Origin: Ctena decussata
Lineage: Eukaryota > Mollusca > Bivalvia > Lucinida > Lucinidae
DNA length: 64,000 bases
Direction of reading: 5' to 3'
NCBI GenBank assembly: GCA_963989385.1
Contig: OZ022508.1
Location: forward strand, 55,777,087 to 55,841,086
Shown: positions 58,201-59,265 of the stretch, one piece after another
How positions within the stretch are numbered: the first letter of the stretch is position 1
Layout: every line of letters starts with the position of its first letter
Notes under the pieces: generated by a model
The model's input: the letters and a program-made list of their open reading frames with translations, nothing else
Databases searched by the model: none
What the model was told of the DNA's origin: nothing
Translations under genes and position numbers: made by a program

Positions 58201-59211
58201 AATGTAACTTCTGAAGTTATAAGCAACATTGTAATGTCTTCGAACTTTCTTAACACCCTGTAGATTTCTTAGAAAAATCACTGATCAATTCAAATATCAA
58301 AATCAACTACCTTAAAGGATATTCCTTCTATGCAGCCACCTTGCAAATTGTAACAAACTTGCACATTGAGCTATTTGTATTCCATAATATAAAATATGAA
58401 TAGCTCAATAAGCAAGTTGGTTACGATATGCAAGGTGGTTTCACAGAAGGAAACTTTTGCATGAAACATAAACACTTAAAGCACCAAAAGCGAAAATACC
58501 TGAAATTTTCAAAGTCAATCCAGATGATGCAGTTCATGATTAGCTGCCTCATCTGGACTGTTTGGCCTATACTGTTTGGCCTATATTCTTTCAATAATAA
58601 TTAATCTCAATAGCCTGAATGGAACCATTTGAAATTTTGCAGACAAAACTTTTGTTGTCTGCTTCTCCAGCACTTAAAGGGTTAACAGCACACTGAAACA
58701 GCTCAAGCCTATCATAATATTCTTCCAGACTCTACAACTACTTCAGCTACTGATCTTCTGATTATCTTGCTTCTTGCTCATACACTCATCTAAACTTACC
58801 TGCATTTTTGTAAAATTCCAGGTCTTCCAAAACTTTGCCTGGCAACAATCTCCATGGCAATGAAAAATAAGCTTCATCCTCATCTGAACTTTTAACATTT
58901 TCCTCCGGATCATTCTCTACTACTGATCTTAAAGTTTTAGCTGACTGTGCTCTTTTTGTCTCATAATTGCAATCAAAACCAACCAAGGACCTATTGGTAT
59001 AAGCACTATTACGTTCACTAGCTTTGATTTTTACTTTCACTTTATTATCATCTGCGCTACTGTCATTCCCATCTTTAGGATCATCAACATAGATATACTC
59101 TAAACTATCAGCTACAGAGTCTGGTGTTGCAATACCATTGTAATGAGATGGTCCATATTTAGACATGGTTTCCATGATTGGAAACATGGTCTTTCGTCTT
59201 GGCAGTGACAT
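1203..59211 (-). CDS. AGBL2: Cytosolic carboxypeptidase 2/3-like gene (21 exon segments, whole gene)
   Basis: M14-family cytosolic carboxypeptidase that removes glutamates from tubulin side chains or C-terminal tails. The exons, read on the minus strand, are 59211-58800, 52868-52798, 51772-51699, 50261-50179, 49225-49143, 45473-45337, 44727-44595, 37100-36979, 36101-35843, 35103-34993, 34405-34236, 32547-32388, 31261-31160, 29841-29716, 22267-22137, 21128-21062, 17308-17207, 15489-15424, 9482-9360 and 5698-5576 (stop), with an alternative continuation through 1272-1203. All junctions keep frame; the total is 885 codons including the stop, close to vertebrate AGBL2. Numbering from Met 59211: N-terminal CCP domain about 160-455, zinc ligands H470/E473 (HPGE) and H566 (DLHGH), NPDGV at 510-514, DLNR at 527-530, probable catalytic Glu 639, Ser-rich and Lys-rich tail after 720. 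The family call is firm. Assignment to AGBL2 rather than AGBL3 is less certain, because invertebrates may hold a single ancestral CCP2/3. Confidence 0.9.
1434..1511. repeat. 39-bp tandem duplication
   Basis: Two adjacent copies (1434-1472 and 1473-1511) differing at one base. Confidence 0.95.
3067..3217. mobile_element. Short MITE with TIR AGTGTTTGCCCCAGATAAT
   Basis: About 150 bp bounded by inverted repeats (left 3067, right end 3217) sharing AGTGTTTGCCCCAGATAAT. The inner arms are also partly complementary around GATCAGATCA. Non-coding. Confidence 0.85.
3284..3611 (-). repeat. Retro-type repeat R1, copy 1, with A21 tail
   Basis: Matches the block at 33265-33580. The 3' end of the conserved part, read on the minus strand, is a hairpin (CTGGTGACGAAACCAG) followed by 21 A (T-run 3463-3483). 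An AATAAA lies about 45 nt before the tail. This order suggests an RNA-templated copy. Confidence 0.7.
3885..4127. mobile_element. MITE with GGGCCCAGTTGTTCAAA-type termini
   Basis: About 243 bp. The left end GCCCAGTTGTTCAAA and right end TTTGAACAACTGGGC are inverted repeats, and a second internal palindrome (AAAGCTTTTGCAATGCAAAA) sits at the centre. A diverged copy lies at 34645-34833. Confidence 0.85.
5394..5450. repeat. Hairpin in the 3' region of the gene
   Basis: Inverted arms around ACTTGGGTAAACCCGAGCAA and its partner ending CCCGAGTAATT. A wider pair CACAATTAC/GTAATTGTG surrounds it. It is probably a small MITE fragment downstream of the exon 20 stop. Confidence 0.6.
5576..5698 (-). 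CDS. AGBL2: AGBL2-like exon 20, terminal form with stop codon
   Basis: Entered in phase 0 after TTTCAG. It encodes [40 protein letters not shown] and a TAA at 5578-5576. A donor-like GGGGTAAAG inside it (exon end 5597) would remove the last six codons and the stop, and would join in frame to 1272-1203. The terminal and internal uses are both plausible. No conserved domain. Confidence 0.66.
   Translation of the reverse strand, partial: PRKLLETAKCDVEDTQALAVSNADNDTSTPTKAGVKCDET
6854..6920. repeat. 67-bp palindrome (family P1)
   Basis: Arms of about 31 bp starting GGGACACCTA and ending AGGTGTCCC, with a 4-nt centre. The related palindrome at 46745-46811 has the same outer and inner sequence, so this is a mobile or dispersed palindromic family. 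Confidence 0.9.
7370..7604. mobile_element. GAGCC-MITE copy a
   Basis: About 235 bp, nearly symmetric about its centre. It starts GAGCCACAAAGACAAGAAAA and ends with the inverted partner ...GGGGCTC. Internal halves contain CAGATCAGCCTGGGCATCC-like arms and a central TAGCTAAGGGTCTAAGCTA. Confidence 0.88.
9360..9482 (-). CDS. AGBL2: AGBL2-like exon 19
   Basis: 123 nt, 41 codons. It encodes [20 protein letters not shown] and a charged ERAEGIV...EEQLQKR segment. The reading frame stays open past the donor (GTAAAA) to a stop at 9252, so intron retention would give an alternative tail. Confidence 0.7.
9887..9979. repeat. 31-bp tandem triplicate
   Basis: Three copies starting AGTTTATTCAGYYACATGYG at 9887, 9918 and 9949. 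Confidence 0.93.
10187..10370. mobile_element. GAGCC-MITE copy b (shortened)
   Basis: Same family with CTGCAACACGACAAAACCAA at the left. The right end TTGTTGGTTCTGTTATAT is eroded and part of the right arm is missing. Confidence 0.8.
10893..11128. mobile_element. GAGCC-MITE copy c (full length, best preserved)
   Basis: 236 bp. Terminal inverted repeats of more than 25 bp begin GAGCCGCGACACGACAAAAC and end in the exact complement. It is flanked by AAAT on the left and AAAT on the right, consistent with a short AT-rich target duplication. Confidence 0.93.
13529..14501. promoter_or_regulatory. Array of X-box-like (RFX-type) motifs, array 1
   Basis: Seven sites of the form GTTGCCATAGCAAC or GTTTCCATGGCAAC, at 13529, 13690, 13855 (one variant, GTTGCCATAACAAC), 14018, 14183, 14343 and 14488. 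They fit the RFX X-box consensus GTYNCCATRGNAAC. Function is not shown; they are part of the repeat monomer. Confidence 0.5.
14630..14690. repeat. GAC/CGA microsatellite
   Basis: Short runs of GACGACGAC interrupted by ATAC, forming the 3' portion of element H1. Confidence 0.95.
15424..15489 (-). CDS. AGBL2: AGBL2-like exon 18
   Basis: 66 nt, phase 0 at both ends. It encodes [22 protein letters not shown]. There is no clear family match at this length. It is supported by a good acceptor (TAACAG), donor GTATGC, charged composition like its neighbours, and phase agreement. Confidence 0.68.
17207..17308 (-). CDS. AGBL2: AGBL2-like exon 17 (Lys-rich tail)
   Basis: 102 nt, 34 codons. It encodes [20 protein letters not shown]..., matching the poly-Lys segment of the AGBL2 tail in position and composition. 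The donor was set at GTACGT (17206); a site 4 nt downstream is weaker and breaks frame. Confidence 0.78.
18943..19018. repeat. 38-bp tandem duplication
   Basis: GAATTTACTTTGAATATTTT unit repeated at 18943 and 18981. Confidence 0.95.
19786..20059 (+). mobile_element. tRNA-derived SINE (family S1) with perfect 15-bp TSD
   Basis: A tRNA-like head (19790-19862) has an A box TAGCGCAATCGG, a B box GGTTCGAATCC, and pairing acceptor and T arms. The anticodon loop CTCGTAA (CGT, Thr-like) sits in a stem shifted by one base, so it is not a functional tRNA. A unique body and a tail ending CGTTAAGCATCAAATCAACA follow. AACTGTTATCAGGTG occurs exactly at both sides (19771-19785 and 20060-20074), a perfect target duplication that indicates recent insertion. 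Confidence 0.93.
21062..21128 (-). CDS. AGBL2: AGBL2-like exon 16
   Basis: 67 nt. It encodes [20 protein letters not shown] plus QR, corresponding to the SDSSLSDG.PVHL motif in the AGBL2 tail. This Ser-rich motif is conserved far beyond the catalytic core. Donor GTAAGA. Confidence 0.87.
22137..22267 (-). CDS. AGBL2: AGBL2-like exon 15
   Basis: 131 nt. It encodes [20 protein letters not shown] ... [14 protein letters not shown], aligning with the helical QEI-rich linker and acidic DIS.SDIESS stretch of AGBL2. It follows a 7.4-kb intron. The donor is GTCAGT, weaker than most others in the gene. Confidence 0.85.
22615..22830 (-). mobile_element. Possible processed retrocopy with poly-A24 tail
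   Basis: On the minus strand an AATAAA lies about 11 nt before a run of 24 A (T-run 22615-22638). The order is that of a polyadenylated transcript copied into DNA. The upstream 190 nt have no long ORF, so the source could be a 3' UTR or a SINE. No target duplication was identified. Confidence 0.5.
24571..24752 (-). mobile_element. SINE family S2, diverged minus-strand copy
   Basis: Shares CTTTTCAACAGTACTTCAGT near its 3' end and a degenerate tRNA-like start (GGAGCCCTGGTGGCCCAGTG on the minus strand) with the better preserved copy at 52364. Confidence 0.7.
25380..25604. mobile_element. GAGCC-MITE copy d
   Basis: Left GAGCCAGGACACGACAAATC, right end with a degenerate partner ending GTAGCT. 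Central TAGCTTAGACCCTTAGC-like palindrome present. Confidence 0.87.
25690..25935. mobile_element. Palindromic MITE family M2 (central TCCTAGGAGC)
   Basis: The two halves mirror each other around GAATTTGCTCTCCTAGGAGC, flanked by GGGGGTCAACTCTT and its complement. Related or partial copies occur at about 2641-2760, 15815-15900, 23845-24000, 26620-26735, 28318-28455, 33893-34110, 34440-34530, 35455-35695, 52912-53310 (interrupted) and 55860-56010. Confidence 0.75.
26364..26571 (-). mobile_element. SINE family S2 with 12-bp TSD
   Basis: Minus-strand copy: tRNA-like head at the high-coordinate end (AGGAGCCCAAGTAACACAGT), body with CCTTTTCAACATTATTTCAG, and a (CATC)n tail seen as GGATGGATGG. GGTTACTTTGAA flanks both ends (26352-26363, 26572-26583). 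Confidence 0.88.
27614..27833. mobile_element. MITE with imperfect TIR starting TACAGTCAGCTCTTACGATC
   Basis: The right end, read in reverse, is TACACTTGACTCTCCTTATC. Internal repeats of CTTTGAGATA(T/C)C. About 220 bp, non-coding. Confidence 0.65.
28318..28455. mobile_element. MITE family M2 copy
   Basis: Central AATTTGCTCCTCTAGGAGCA with mirrored flanks (GGGGTTAGCTCTTAAAGG and CTTCAAACTGACCCC). Confidence 0.78.
28467..28661. mobile_element. MITE with TIR GGGCTCAGCCTAGAG
   Basis: Left GGGCTCAGCCTAGAG and right GCTCTAGGCTGACCCC, with ACTTCTCCCT repeated several times inside. Confidence 0.75.
29035..29180 (-). mobile_element. Probable tRNA-like SINE fragment
   Basis: The minus strand carries GGTGGTTTACGTGCTAAGCT and a B-box-like GGATCACAGGTTC. 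No target duplication identified; family uncertain. Confidence 0.45.
29521..29569. repeat. Palindrome, family P2
   Basis: Arms GTAGACCC.TATCAAACTGCT and the complement around CCTTAGG. Related to 50396-50446. Confidence 0.85.
29716..29841 (-). CDS. AGBL2: AGBL2-like exon 14 (end of peptidase core)
   Basis: 126 nt, 42 codons, phase 0. It encodes [20 protein letters not shown] and [20 protein letters not shown]. The vertebrate STFGGS becomes ATFCGS here. The 5' part of this exon with its acceptor is duplicated directly upstream (29874-29946). This copy is preferred because it has a long T-tract before CAG and leads to an open frame. Confidence 0.93.
29874..29946 (-). pseudogene. Duplicated 5' half of exon 14 with its splice acceptor
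   Basis: A near-identical copy of 29795-29873 (about 79 bp) lies immediately upstream of exon 14 in transcription order. It carries its own acceptor (exon edge 29920) and would encode [15 protein letters not shown] before diverging. Reading from it through into exon 14 shifts frame and meets a stop, so it is a pseudo-exon or a route to a non-productive transcript. Confidence 0.8.
30012..30183. mobile_element. GAGCC-MITE copy e (5' truncated)
   Basis: The left terminal repeat is lost. The internal arms and the right end GTTGTGTCCCGGCTC are recognisable. Confidence 0.8.
30481..30664. mobile_element. Palindromic MITE family M3
   Basis: TIR GCTCCAGATAAGAAGG / CTTTTATCTGGAGC and a central hairpin GAACAGTCTCAGTGAGACGG flanked by ACAACATG. 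Confidence 0.87.
31160..31261 (-). CDS. AGBL2: AGBL2-like exon 13 (catalytic Glu)
   Basis: 102 nt, 34 codons, phase 0 at both ends. It encodes [20 protein letters not shown] and [14 protein letters not shown]. Glu 639, the last codon, is at the position of the catalytic general base in CCPs (YTME|STFGG in vertebrates), so the catalytic loop is split between this exon and the next. Confidence 0.95.
31822..32013 (+). mobile_element. SINE family S2, diverged plus-strand copy
   Basis: Degenerate B box (GGGTTTGAATCC), then CCTGATATGACTTAAATACT and a CATCCATTCAT tail. Ends approximate. Confidence 0.75.
32123..32323. mobile_element. Palindromic MITE family M3
   Basis: AGAGCCCTAGATAAGAGGGA to TATCTACAGCTCT, with central GAACTGTCTCGATGAGACAG. 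Its right end lies 65 bp from the exon 12 donor. Confidence 0.9.
32388..32547 (-). CDS. AGBL2: AGBL2-like exon 12 (third zinc ligand)
   Basis: 160 nt. It encodes [20 protein letters not shown] and [20 protein letters not shown], with the DLHGHS motif whose first His (566) is the expected third zinc ligand. It ends in phase 0 at GTAGGA. Confidence 0.96.
33070..33580 (-). repeat. Retro-type repeat R1, head-to-tail pair
   Basis: The 130-bp 3' module with the CTGGTTACGAAACCAG hairpin occurs twice in direct order (33070-33199 and 33451-33580), separated by the 3284-3462-like module. On the minus strand each hairpin is followed by a short A-run (six A at 33450). The bridging module also contains a segment related in inverse orientation to 48887-48956. 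Confidence 0.8.
33893..34110. mobile_element. MITE family M2 copy
   Basis: Contains GGTCAGCTCTGAATGGAAAG, AATTTGCTCC, TTAAGAGTAGACCCC and the outer GTGTACCCATTCATT. Confidence 0.75.
34236..34405 (-). CDS. AGBL2: AGBL2-like exon 11 (substrate-binding core)
   Basis: 170 nt. It encodes [20 protein letters not shown] and [20 protein letters not shown], the strongly conserved NPDGV..GNYR....GRDLNR signature of cytosolic carboxypeptidases. A truncated MITE copy begins about 35 bp upstream of the acceptor. Confidence 0.97.
34440..34530. mobile_element. Truncated MITE M2 next to exon 11
   Basis: GGGTATACTTTCAAGGAAAG through GGCGGGTCAACTCTT, i.e. one half of family M2. It ends about 35 bp from the exon 11 acceptor, close to where a branch point would lie. 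Confidence 0.65.
34645..34833. mobile_element. Diverged copy of the 3885-4127 MITE
   Basis: CAATTGTTCAAAGCATTGTT at the left, GGGGCCCTGA at the right, and an internal AAAAGTTCCTCACATTTTT equivalent to the other copy. Confidence 0.65.
34993..35103 (-). CDS. AGBL2: AGBL2-like exon 10 (HPGE zinc site)
   Basis: 111 nt, 37 codons, phase 0 at both ends. It encodes [20 protein letters not shown] and [17 protein letters not shown]. The HPGE motif supplies two zinc ligands (H470, E473). The donor is GTATAC, with a pyrimidine-rich tract (34905-34960) just inside the following intron. Confidence 0.97.
35455..35695. mobile_element. MITE family M2 copy
   Basis: Outer GGGTACACCCCC and ATGTACTCAT, with inner GAGCTGACCCCCACTGAGAA. 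It lies between exons 9 and 10. Confidence 0.75.
35843..36101 (-). CDS. AGBL2: AGBL2-like exon 9
   Basis: 259 nt, residues about 372-458. It contains [20 protein letters not shown], the family motif [13 protein letters not shown], and the [19 protein letters not shown] stretch that leads into the peptidase core. It is the longest internal exon. Donor GTGAGT, acceptor TTTTCAG. Confidence 0.96.
36288..36424. mobile_element. Palindromic MITE with GAGGTTATAAAACTTGAGT arms
   Basis: Left arm from GAGGTTAT through TGATTGGCTGCTTC; right arm from GAAGCAGCCAATAAGTGTGC to CATAACCTC. About 137 bp with a 15-nt centre. Confidence 0.85.
36979..37100 (-). CDS. AGBL2: AGBL2-like exon 8
   Basis: 122 nt, phase 0 in, phase 2 out. 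It encodes [20 protein letters not shown] ... [17 protein letters not shown], the conserved GMKPL.YS ... GW.R.G..IKYY.N stretch of the CCP N-domain. A palindromic MITE ends about 40 bp upstream of its acceptor. Confidence 0.94.
37140..37310. mobile_element. Palindromic MITE family M3
   Basis: Central AGAACCGTCTCGATGAGACG with ACAACGTATGTTCTAATG arms. The ends are eroded. It lies 40 bp upstream of exon 8. Confidence 0.87.
37487..37545 (+). repeat. Fragment of an H4-like 5' or 3' end
   Basis: AACAAGGGCTTCGCAAGCCG followed by CGCATAATACGCCCTTTTCA, the same terminal style as H4 but without monomers. Confidence 0.55.
38138..38320. mobile_element. MITE family M4 (TIR TACAGTCAAACCTGTCTTAA)
   Basis: 183 bp. 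The right end GACAGGTTCGACTGTA mirrors the left, and GACAGGTGACCCCTTAATAC occurs twice inside. Nested in H2. Confidence 0.9.
38738..39139. mobile_element. MITE with TIR CAGGGCTGTGGAAATA
   Basis: 402 bp. The left end and the right end ATTATTTCCACAGCCCTG are inverted. Several ACTTGTCC repeats inside, and a fragment related to family M3 near 38940-39040. Confidence 0.88.
39581..40080 (+). repeat. Tandem triplicate with poly-G tracts
   Basis: Units begin at ATGAAATGAAATTTCAAAGT (39588, 39773, 39985). Each has a G-rich tract (39641-39659, 39827-39870, 40035-40069), and two are followed by a segment also present at 37843-37935. The longest tract is nearly 40 G with a few T. Confidence 0.92.
39827..39870 (+). 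other. Long G-run, G-quadruplex potential
   Basis: Almost uninterrupted guanines on the plus strand, i.e. a C-run in the pre-mRNA of the carboxypeptidase gene. Exact length may be affected by assembly or polymerase slippage. Confidence 0.7.
40190..40960 (+). mobile_element. Minisatellite element H3 (about 180-bp period)
   Basis: Monomers contain AAGTCCATGACCTTGACATC and CCATCCATGGGTTCAGGAGA, four or more copies. It ends in a GACGCG microsatellite and the hairpin CTGAACTTTCGTTCAGGCGA (40935-40954). Confidence 0.85.
40961..41880 (+). repeat. Minisatellite array, about 167-bp period
   Basis: About five monomers (anchor CATTATTCAAAGT near 40965, 41131, 41295, 41462, 41629) ending in a GGACGGAC microsatellite (41812-41855). 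The frame is open over several monomers on both strands, but this follows from the repeat and is not a gene. Confidence 0.92.
41957..43734 (+). mobile_element. Helitron-like element H1, second copy
   Basis: Starts AACCAGAGGACCATTGGTCC. About five monomers of 323-328 bp are related to those at 13293-14736. It then has a GACGGACGGACGAC run and ends in the hairpin TGAGCCTTCGGCTCAGGTGA. A stray partial monomer lies at 49948-50110. Confidence 0.8.
42383..43538. promoter_or_regulatory. Array of X-box-like (RFX-type) motifs, array 2
   Basis: Sites at 42383 (ATTGCCATGGCAAC), 42874, 43202 and 43525 (GTTGCCATAGCAAC), and 43036 and 43359 (GTTGCCATGGCAAC, a perfect 14-bp palindrome equal to the ideal X-box). 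Regulatory role is inference only. Confidence 0.5.
43735..44200 (+). mobile_element. Two-monomer element H4
   Basis: Starts ACAAGGGATATAACC directly after H1. It contains two diverged units with TACGCGACAC and AGATATCCCAAA.GGTTA, then GACGGACGGACGGACAGCGC, and ends in an inverted repeat CCGTTTTTTCAAAACGGG. Confidence 0.75.
44236..44416. mobile_element. MITE with TIR TACAGTAGAACTT
   Basis: 181 bp, TACAGTAGAACTTCATTGGC to GCCATTTAAGTTCTACTGTA. AGTTCCAGCCA repeats inside. It lies in intron 7 near the exon 7 donor side. Confidence 0.88.
44595..44727 (-). CDS. AGBL2: AGBL2-like exon 7 (N-terminal CCP domain)
   Basis: 133 nt. It encodes [20 protein letters not shown] then [20 protein letters not shown], a near-diagnostic CCP2/3 stretch ([16 protein letters not shown]). 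It is followed by a 7.5-kb repeat-filled intron. Confidence 0.95.
45337..45473 (-). CDS. AGBL2: AGBL2-like exon 6 (N-terminal CCP domain)
   Basis: 137 nt. It encodes FVRSRVGG... and the highly conserved [17 protein letters not shown] motif that opens the CCP N-domain. The donor was placed at GTAAGT, giving phase 2, because this joins exactly to the next exon and leaves an intact Val codon. Confidence 0.94.
46070..46222 (+). repeat. Short Helitron-like repeat
   Basis: ACAAGAATTCTGCGGAATGC start (with a GAATTCTGCGGAATGC hairpin) and GAAGCGAG/CTTCACAGGCGAGAC at the end. Small non-coding element of the same terminal style as H1-H4. Confidence 0.5.
46745..46811. repeat. 67-bp palindrome (family P1), second copy
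   Basis: Same design and length as 6854-6920, with GGGACACCTAAGAACCATTA on the left and the complement on the right. Confidence 0.9.
46879..48455 (+). mobile_element. Rearranged Tc1-like DNA transposon
   Basis: 1.58 kb flanked by TA dinucleotides, with termini TACTGGACAAAAAAAGTTAG and the complement. The plus strand carries a decayed transposase: TDESRF-like and VMVWCGI-like catalytic-domain stretches, with many stops. The left about 530 bp (46879-47405) is an inverted copy of the right end (about 47922-48455), including the transposase C-terminus, so the original 5' end is missing. It cannot encode a functional enzyme. Confidence 0.85.
47400..48350 (+). pseudogene. Degenerate Tc1-like transposase
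   Basis: Fragments in several frames: an N-terminal HTH-like remnant near 47400-47520, a DE-type motif at about 47625-47650 (TDESRFE-like after one frame change), [10 protein letters not shown] at 47740-47775, and a C-terminal AVMQLF stretch near 48150. Stops and frameshifts throughout. Confidence 0.7.
48690..49064. repeat. Direct repeat pair of about 100 bp
   Basis: The segment with GACTCGGTTTAATTGAGTCT and TTCATGACTAGTAATGAAAT occurs at 48690-48792 and again at 48966-49064. The sequence between includes a module related to repeat R1. The palindrome AGACTCGGTTTAATTGAGTC is part of each copy. Confidence 0.88.
49143..49225 (-). CDS. AGBL2: AGBL2-like exon 5
   Basis: 83 nt, phase 1 in, phase 0 out. 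It encodes [20 protein letters not shown] and QYEPRSTF, corresponding to the VGEE...VVY region of AGBL2. Donor GTAAGT, acceptor TTTCAG. Confidence 0.88.
49568..49740 (+). mobile_element. SINE family S2, old plus-strand copy
   Basis: Recognised by the tRNA-like stretch AGTCCCACTGGAAGCAAGAT and the downstream ACTGAATACTGTTGACAAGA. The promoter boxes are eroded. Confidence 0.62.
49948..50110 (+). repeat. Partial H1 monomer
   Basis: Matches the H1 monomer from ATTTTCTCCATTACAATTAA to AGTTTTTAAGGAGATGA. The X-box-like site is mutated in this copy. Confidence 0.75.
50179..50261 (-). CDS. AGBL2: AGBL2-like exon 4
   Basis: 83 nt. It completes a Trp codon and encodes [20 protein letters not shown] followed by EPEPFYRK, the conserved W-P...HIEW...PEPFY stretch of CCP2/3. 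Donor GTAAGT, acceptor TTTCAG. Confidence 0.9.
50396..50446. repeat. Palindrome, family P2
   Basis: GTAGACCCAGATCAGACTGC, a short centre, and the complementary arm. Flanked by TTTGC-type sequence as in the other copy. It lies between exons 4 and 3. Confidence 0.88.
50476..51066. mobile_element. Foldback element with about 220-bp inverted arms
   Basis: 591 bp. TATACTCGAAAAAAATATTA at the left is complementary to the right end. The arms stay similar through AAAGGGTCAAACTTTTACCC and TTTACAAGTTTTATACACAT, and the centre is about 150 bp. No coding capacity. Confidence 0.9.
51699..51772 (-). CDS. AGBL2: AGBL2-like exon 3
   Basis: 74 nt, phase 0 in, phase 2 out. It encodes [20 protein letters not shown], matching the LREP region at the start of the conserved part of AGBL2/3. 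Borders are TGTCAG and GTAATG. Confidence 0.87.
51819..52056. mobile_element. GAGCC-MITE copy f
   Basis: Full-length copy, GAGCCACAACATGACAAAAC to ...GTATTGTGGCTC, flanked by ATTT on both sides. It lies about 45 bp upstream (in transcription) of the exon 3 acceptor at 51772. Confidence 0.92.
52364..52549 (+). mobile_element. SINE family S2, best copy, with 17-bp TSD
   Basis: Head GCCCCGGTAGCTCAGTGGGT includes the A box TAGCTCAGTGGG; the B box is GGTTCGAATCC. The body contains CCTGATATGACTGAAATACT and the tail is CCATCCATCCA. CTTTTAAAAATTTAGAA occurs at 52347-52363 and 52550-52566, an exact target duplication. Confidence 0.94.
52590..52757. mobile_element. Small MITE with CAGGACTGGAAAA termini
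   Basis: Left CTCAGGACTGGAAAAAAT, right AATTTTCCAGCCCTGAA. It lies 40 bp downstream of the exon 2 donor. Confidence 0.7.
52798..52868 (-). CDS. AGBL2: AGBL2-like exon 2
   Basis: 71 nt, entered in phase 1 and left in phase 0. It encodes [20 protein letters not shown] and a few more residues, resembling the stretch before the conserved LREP motif in AGBL2. The acceptor TTTTCAG and a donor GTGGGT flank it. It follows a 5.9-kb intron. Confidence 0.8.
53011..53158. mobile_element. Small MITE with CAGGTCTGGAAAAT termini
   Basis: Left AGGTCTGGAAAATCC, right GAATTTCCCAGCCCTGA. It separates two halves of an M2-like repeat. Confidence 0.65.
53425..53755. mobile_element. 330-bp long palindrome built from a short sub-repeat
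   Basis: Outer ends CACAGGGTATAAACCAG and CTGGTTTATACTCTGTG. The arms mirror each other to a centre near 53590 (TGCCGAGGCTCTCGGCA). Each arm is made of four or five repeats of CTTCCTGCMGAGACTGT. It is GC-richer than its surroundings. Overlapping ORFs on both strands are due to the repeat. Confidence 0.92.
54945..55440 (+). repeat. About 35-bp minisatellite, split by a MITE
   Basis: Repeats of TATGCAATGAAAATGCAATA followed by ACATATATATG, about eight copies of variable length up to 55223. A further copy follows MITE M4 (55408-55432). Confidence 0.9.
55224..55407. mobile_element. MITE family M4, second copy
   Basis: TACAGTCAAACCCGTCTTAA to GCAGGTTTGACTGTA. It splits a minisatellite, whose repeat unit resumes directly after it. 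Confidence 0.92.
56066..56237. mobile_element. GAGCC-MITE copy g (internally deleted)
   Basis: Starts GAGCCGTGAGAGGACAAAAC and retains the central TAGCTTAGACCCTAAGCTA, but has lost part of each arm. Confidence 0.82.
56888..58260. mobile_element. 1.37-kb TA-flanked element with TIR CAGGGTGTTAAGAAAGTTC
   Basis: Terminal inverted repeats of about 29 bp with one or two mismatches, flanked by TA on both sides, suggest a Tc1/mariner-superfamily or similar transposon. No transposase ORF or motif is recognised, so it is probably non-autonomous. Confidence 0.85.
58470..58690. mobile_element. Dispersed MITE-like repeat M5
   Basis: CACTTAAAGCACCAAAAGCG to AGCACTTAAAGGGTTAAC, with ATCCAGATGATGCAG and CTGCCTCATCTGGAC mirrored inside. 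Similar sequences lie at 59543-59740 and, in part, at 16600-16710 and 36138-36240. Confidence 0.65.
58800..59211 (-). CDS. AGBL2: AGBL2-like coding exon 1 (start codon)
   Basis: Encodes residues 1-137 plus one base. The ATG at 59211-59209 is the first in-frame ATG after an in-frame TGA at 59265-59263, and it has G at -3. An open GTG-initiated extension to 59244 is unlikely in a eukaryote. The segment is acidic and Ser/Asp-rich ([19 protein letters not shown]) with little family conservation, as expected for the variable N-terminus. It ends at a consensus donor GTAAGT. A 5' untranslated exon further upstream cannot be excluded. Confidence 0.8.
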
Positions 59212-59262
59212 CACGAGTATTTCCCAAAATCTCTTAATATGCACAAACAGTTGTTTTTGAAA

Positions 59263-59265
59263 TCA
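59263..59265 (-). other. In-frame stop upstream of the chosen start
   Basis: A TGA in the frame of exon 1, 18 codons upstream of the ATG at 59211, supports that ATG as the true start if this stretch is unspliced leader. Confidence 0.6.

Larger units (their letters stand above)
52869..58799. other. Intron 1
   Basis: 5.9-kb first intron with a 330-bp palindrome, a 35-bp minisatellite split by a MITE, a GAGCC-MITE and a 1.37-kb TA-flanked element. No coding exon is recognised. Confidence 0.65.

Noticed and set aside
58836..58850. X-box-like GTTGCCAGGCAA inside exon 1
   Set aside because: It lies in coding sequence and lacks the AT centre and the final bases of the consensus.
59212..59244. Extension of exon 1 to a GTG at 59244
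   Set aside because: The first codon is GTG, not ATG. A normal eukaryotic start with a purine at -3 exists at 59211.
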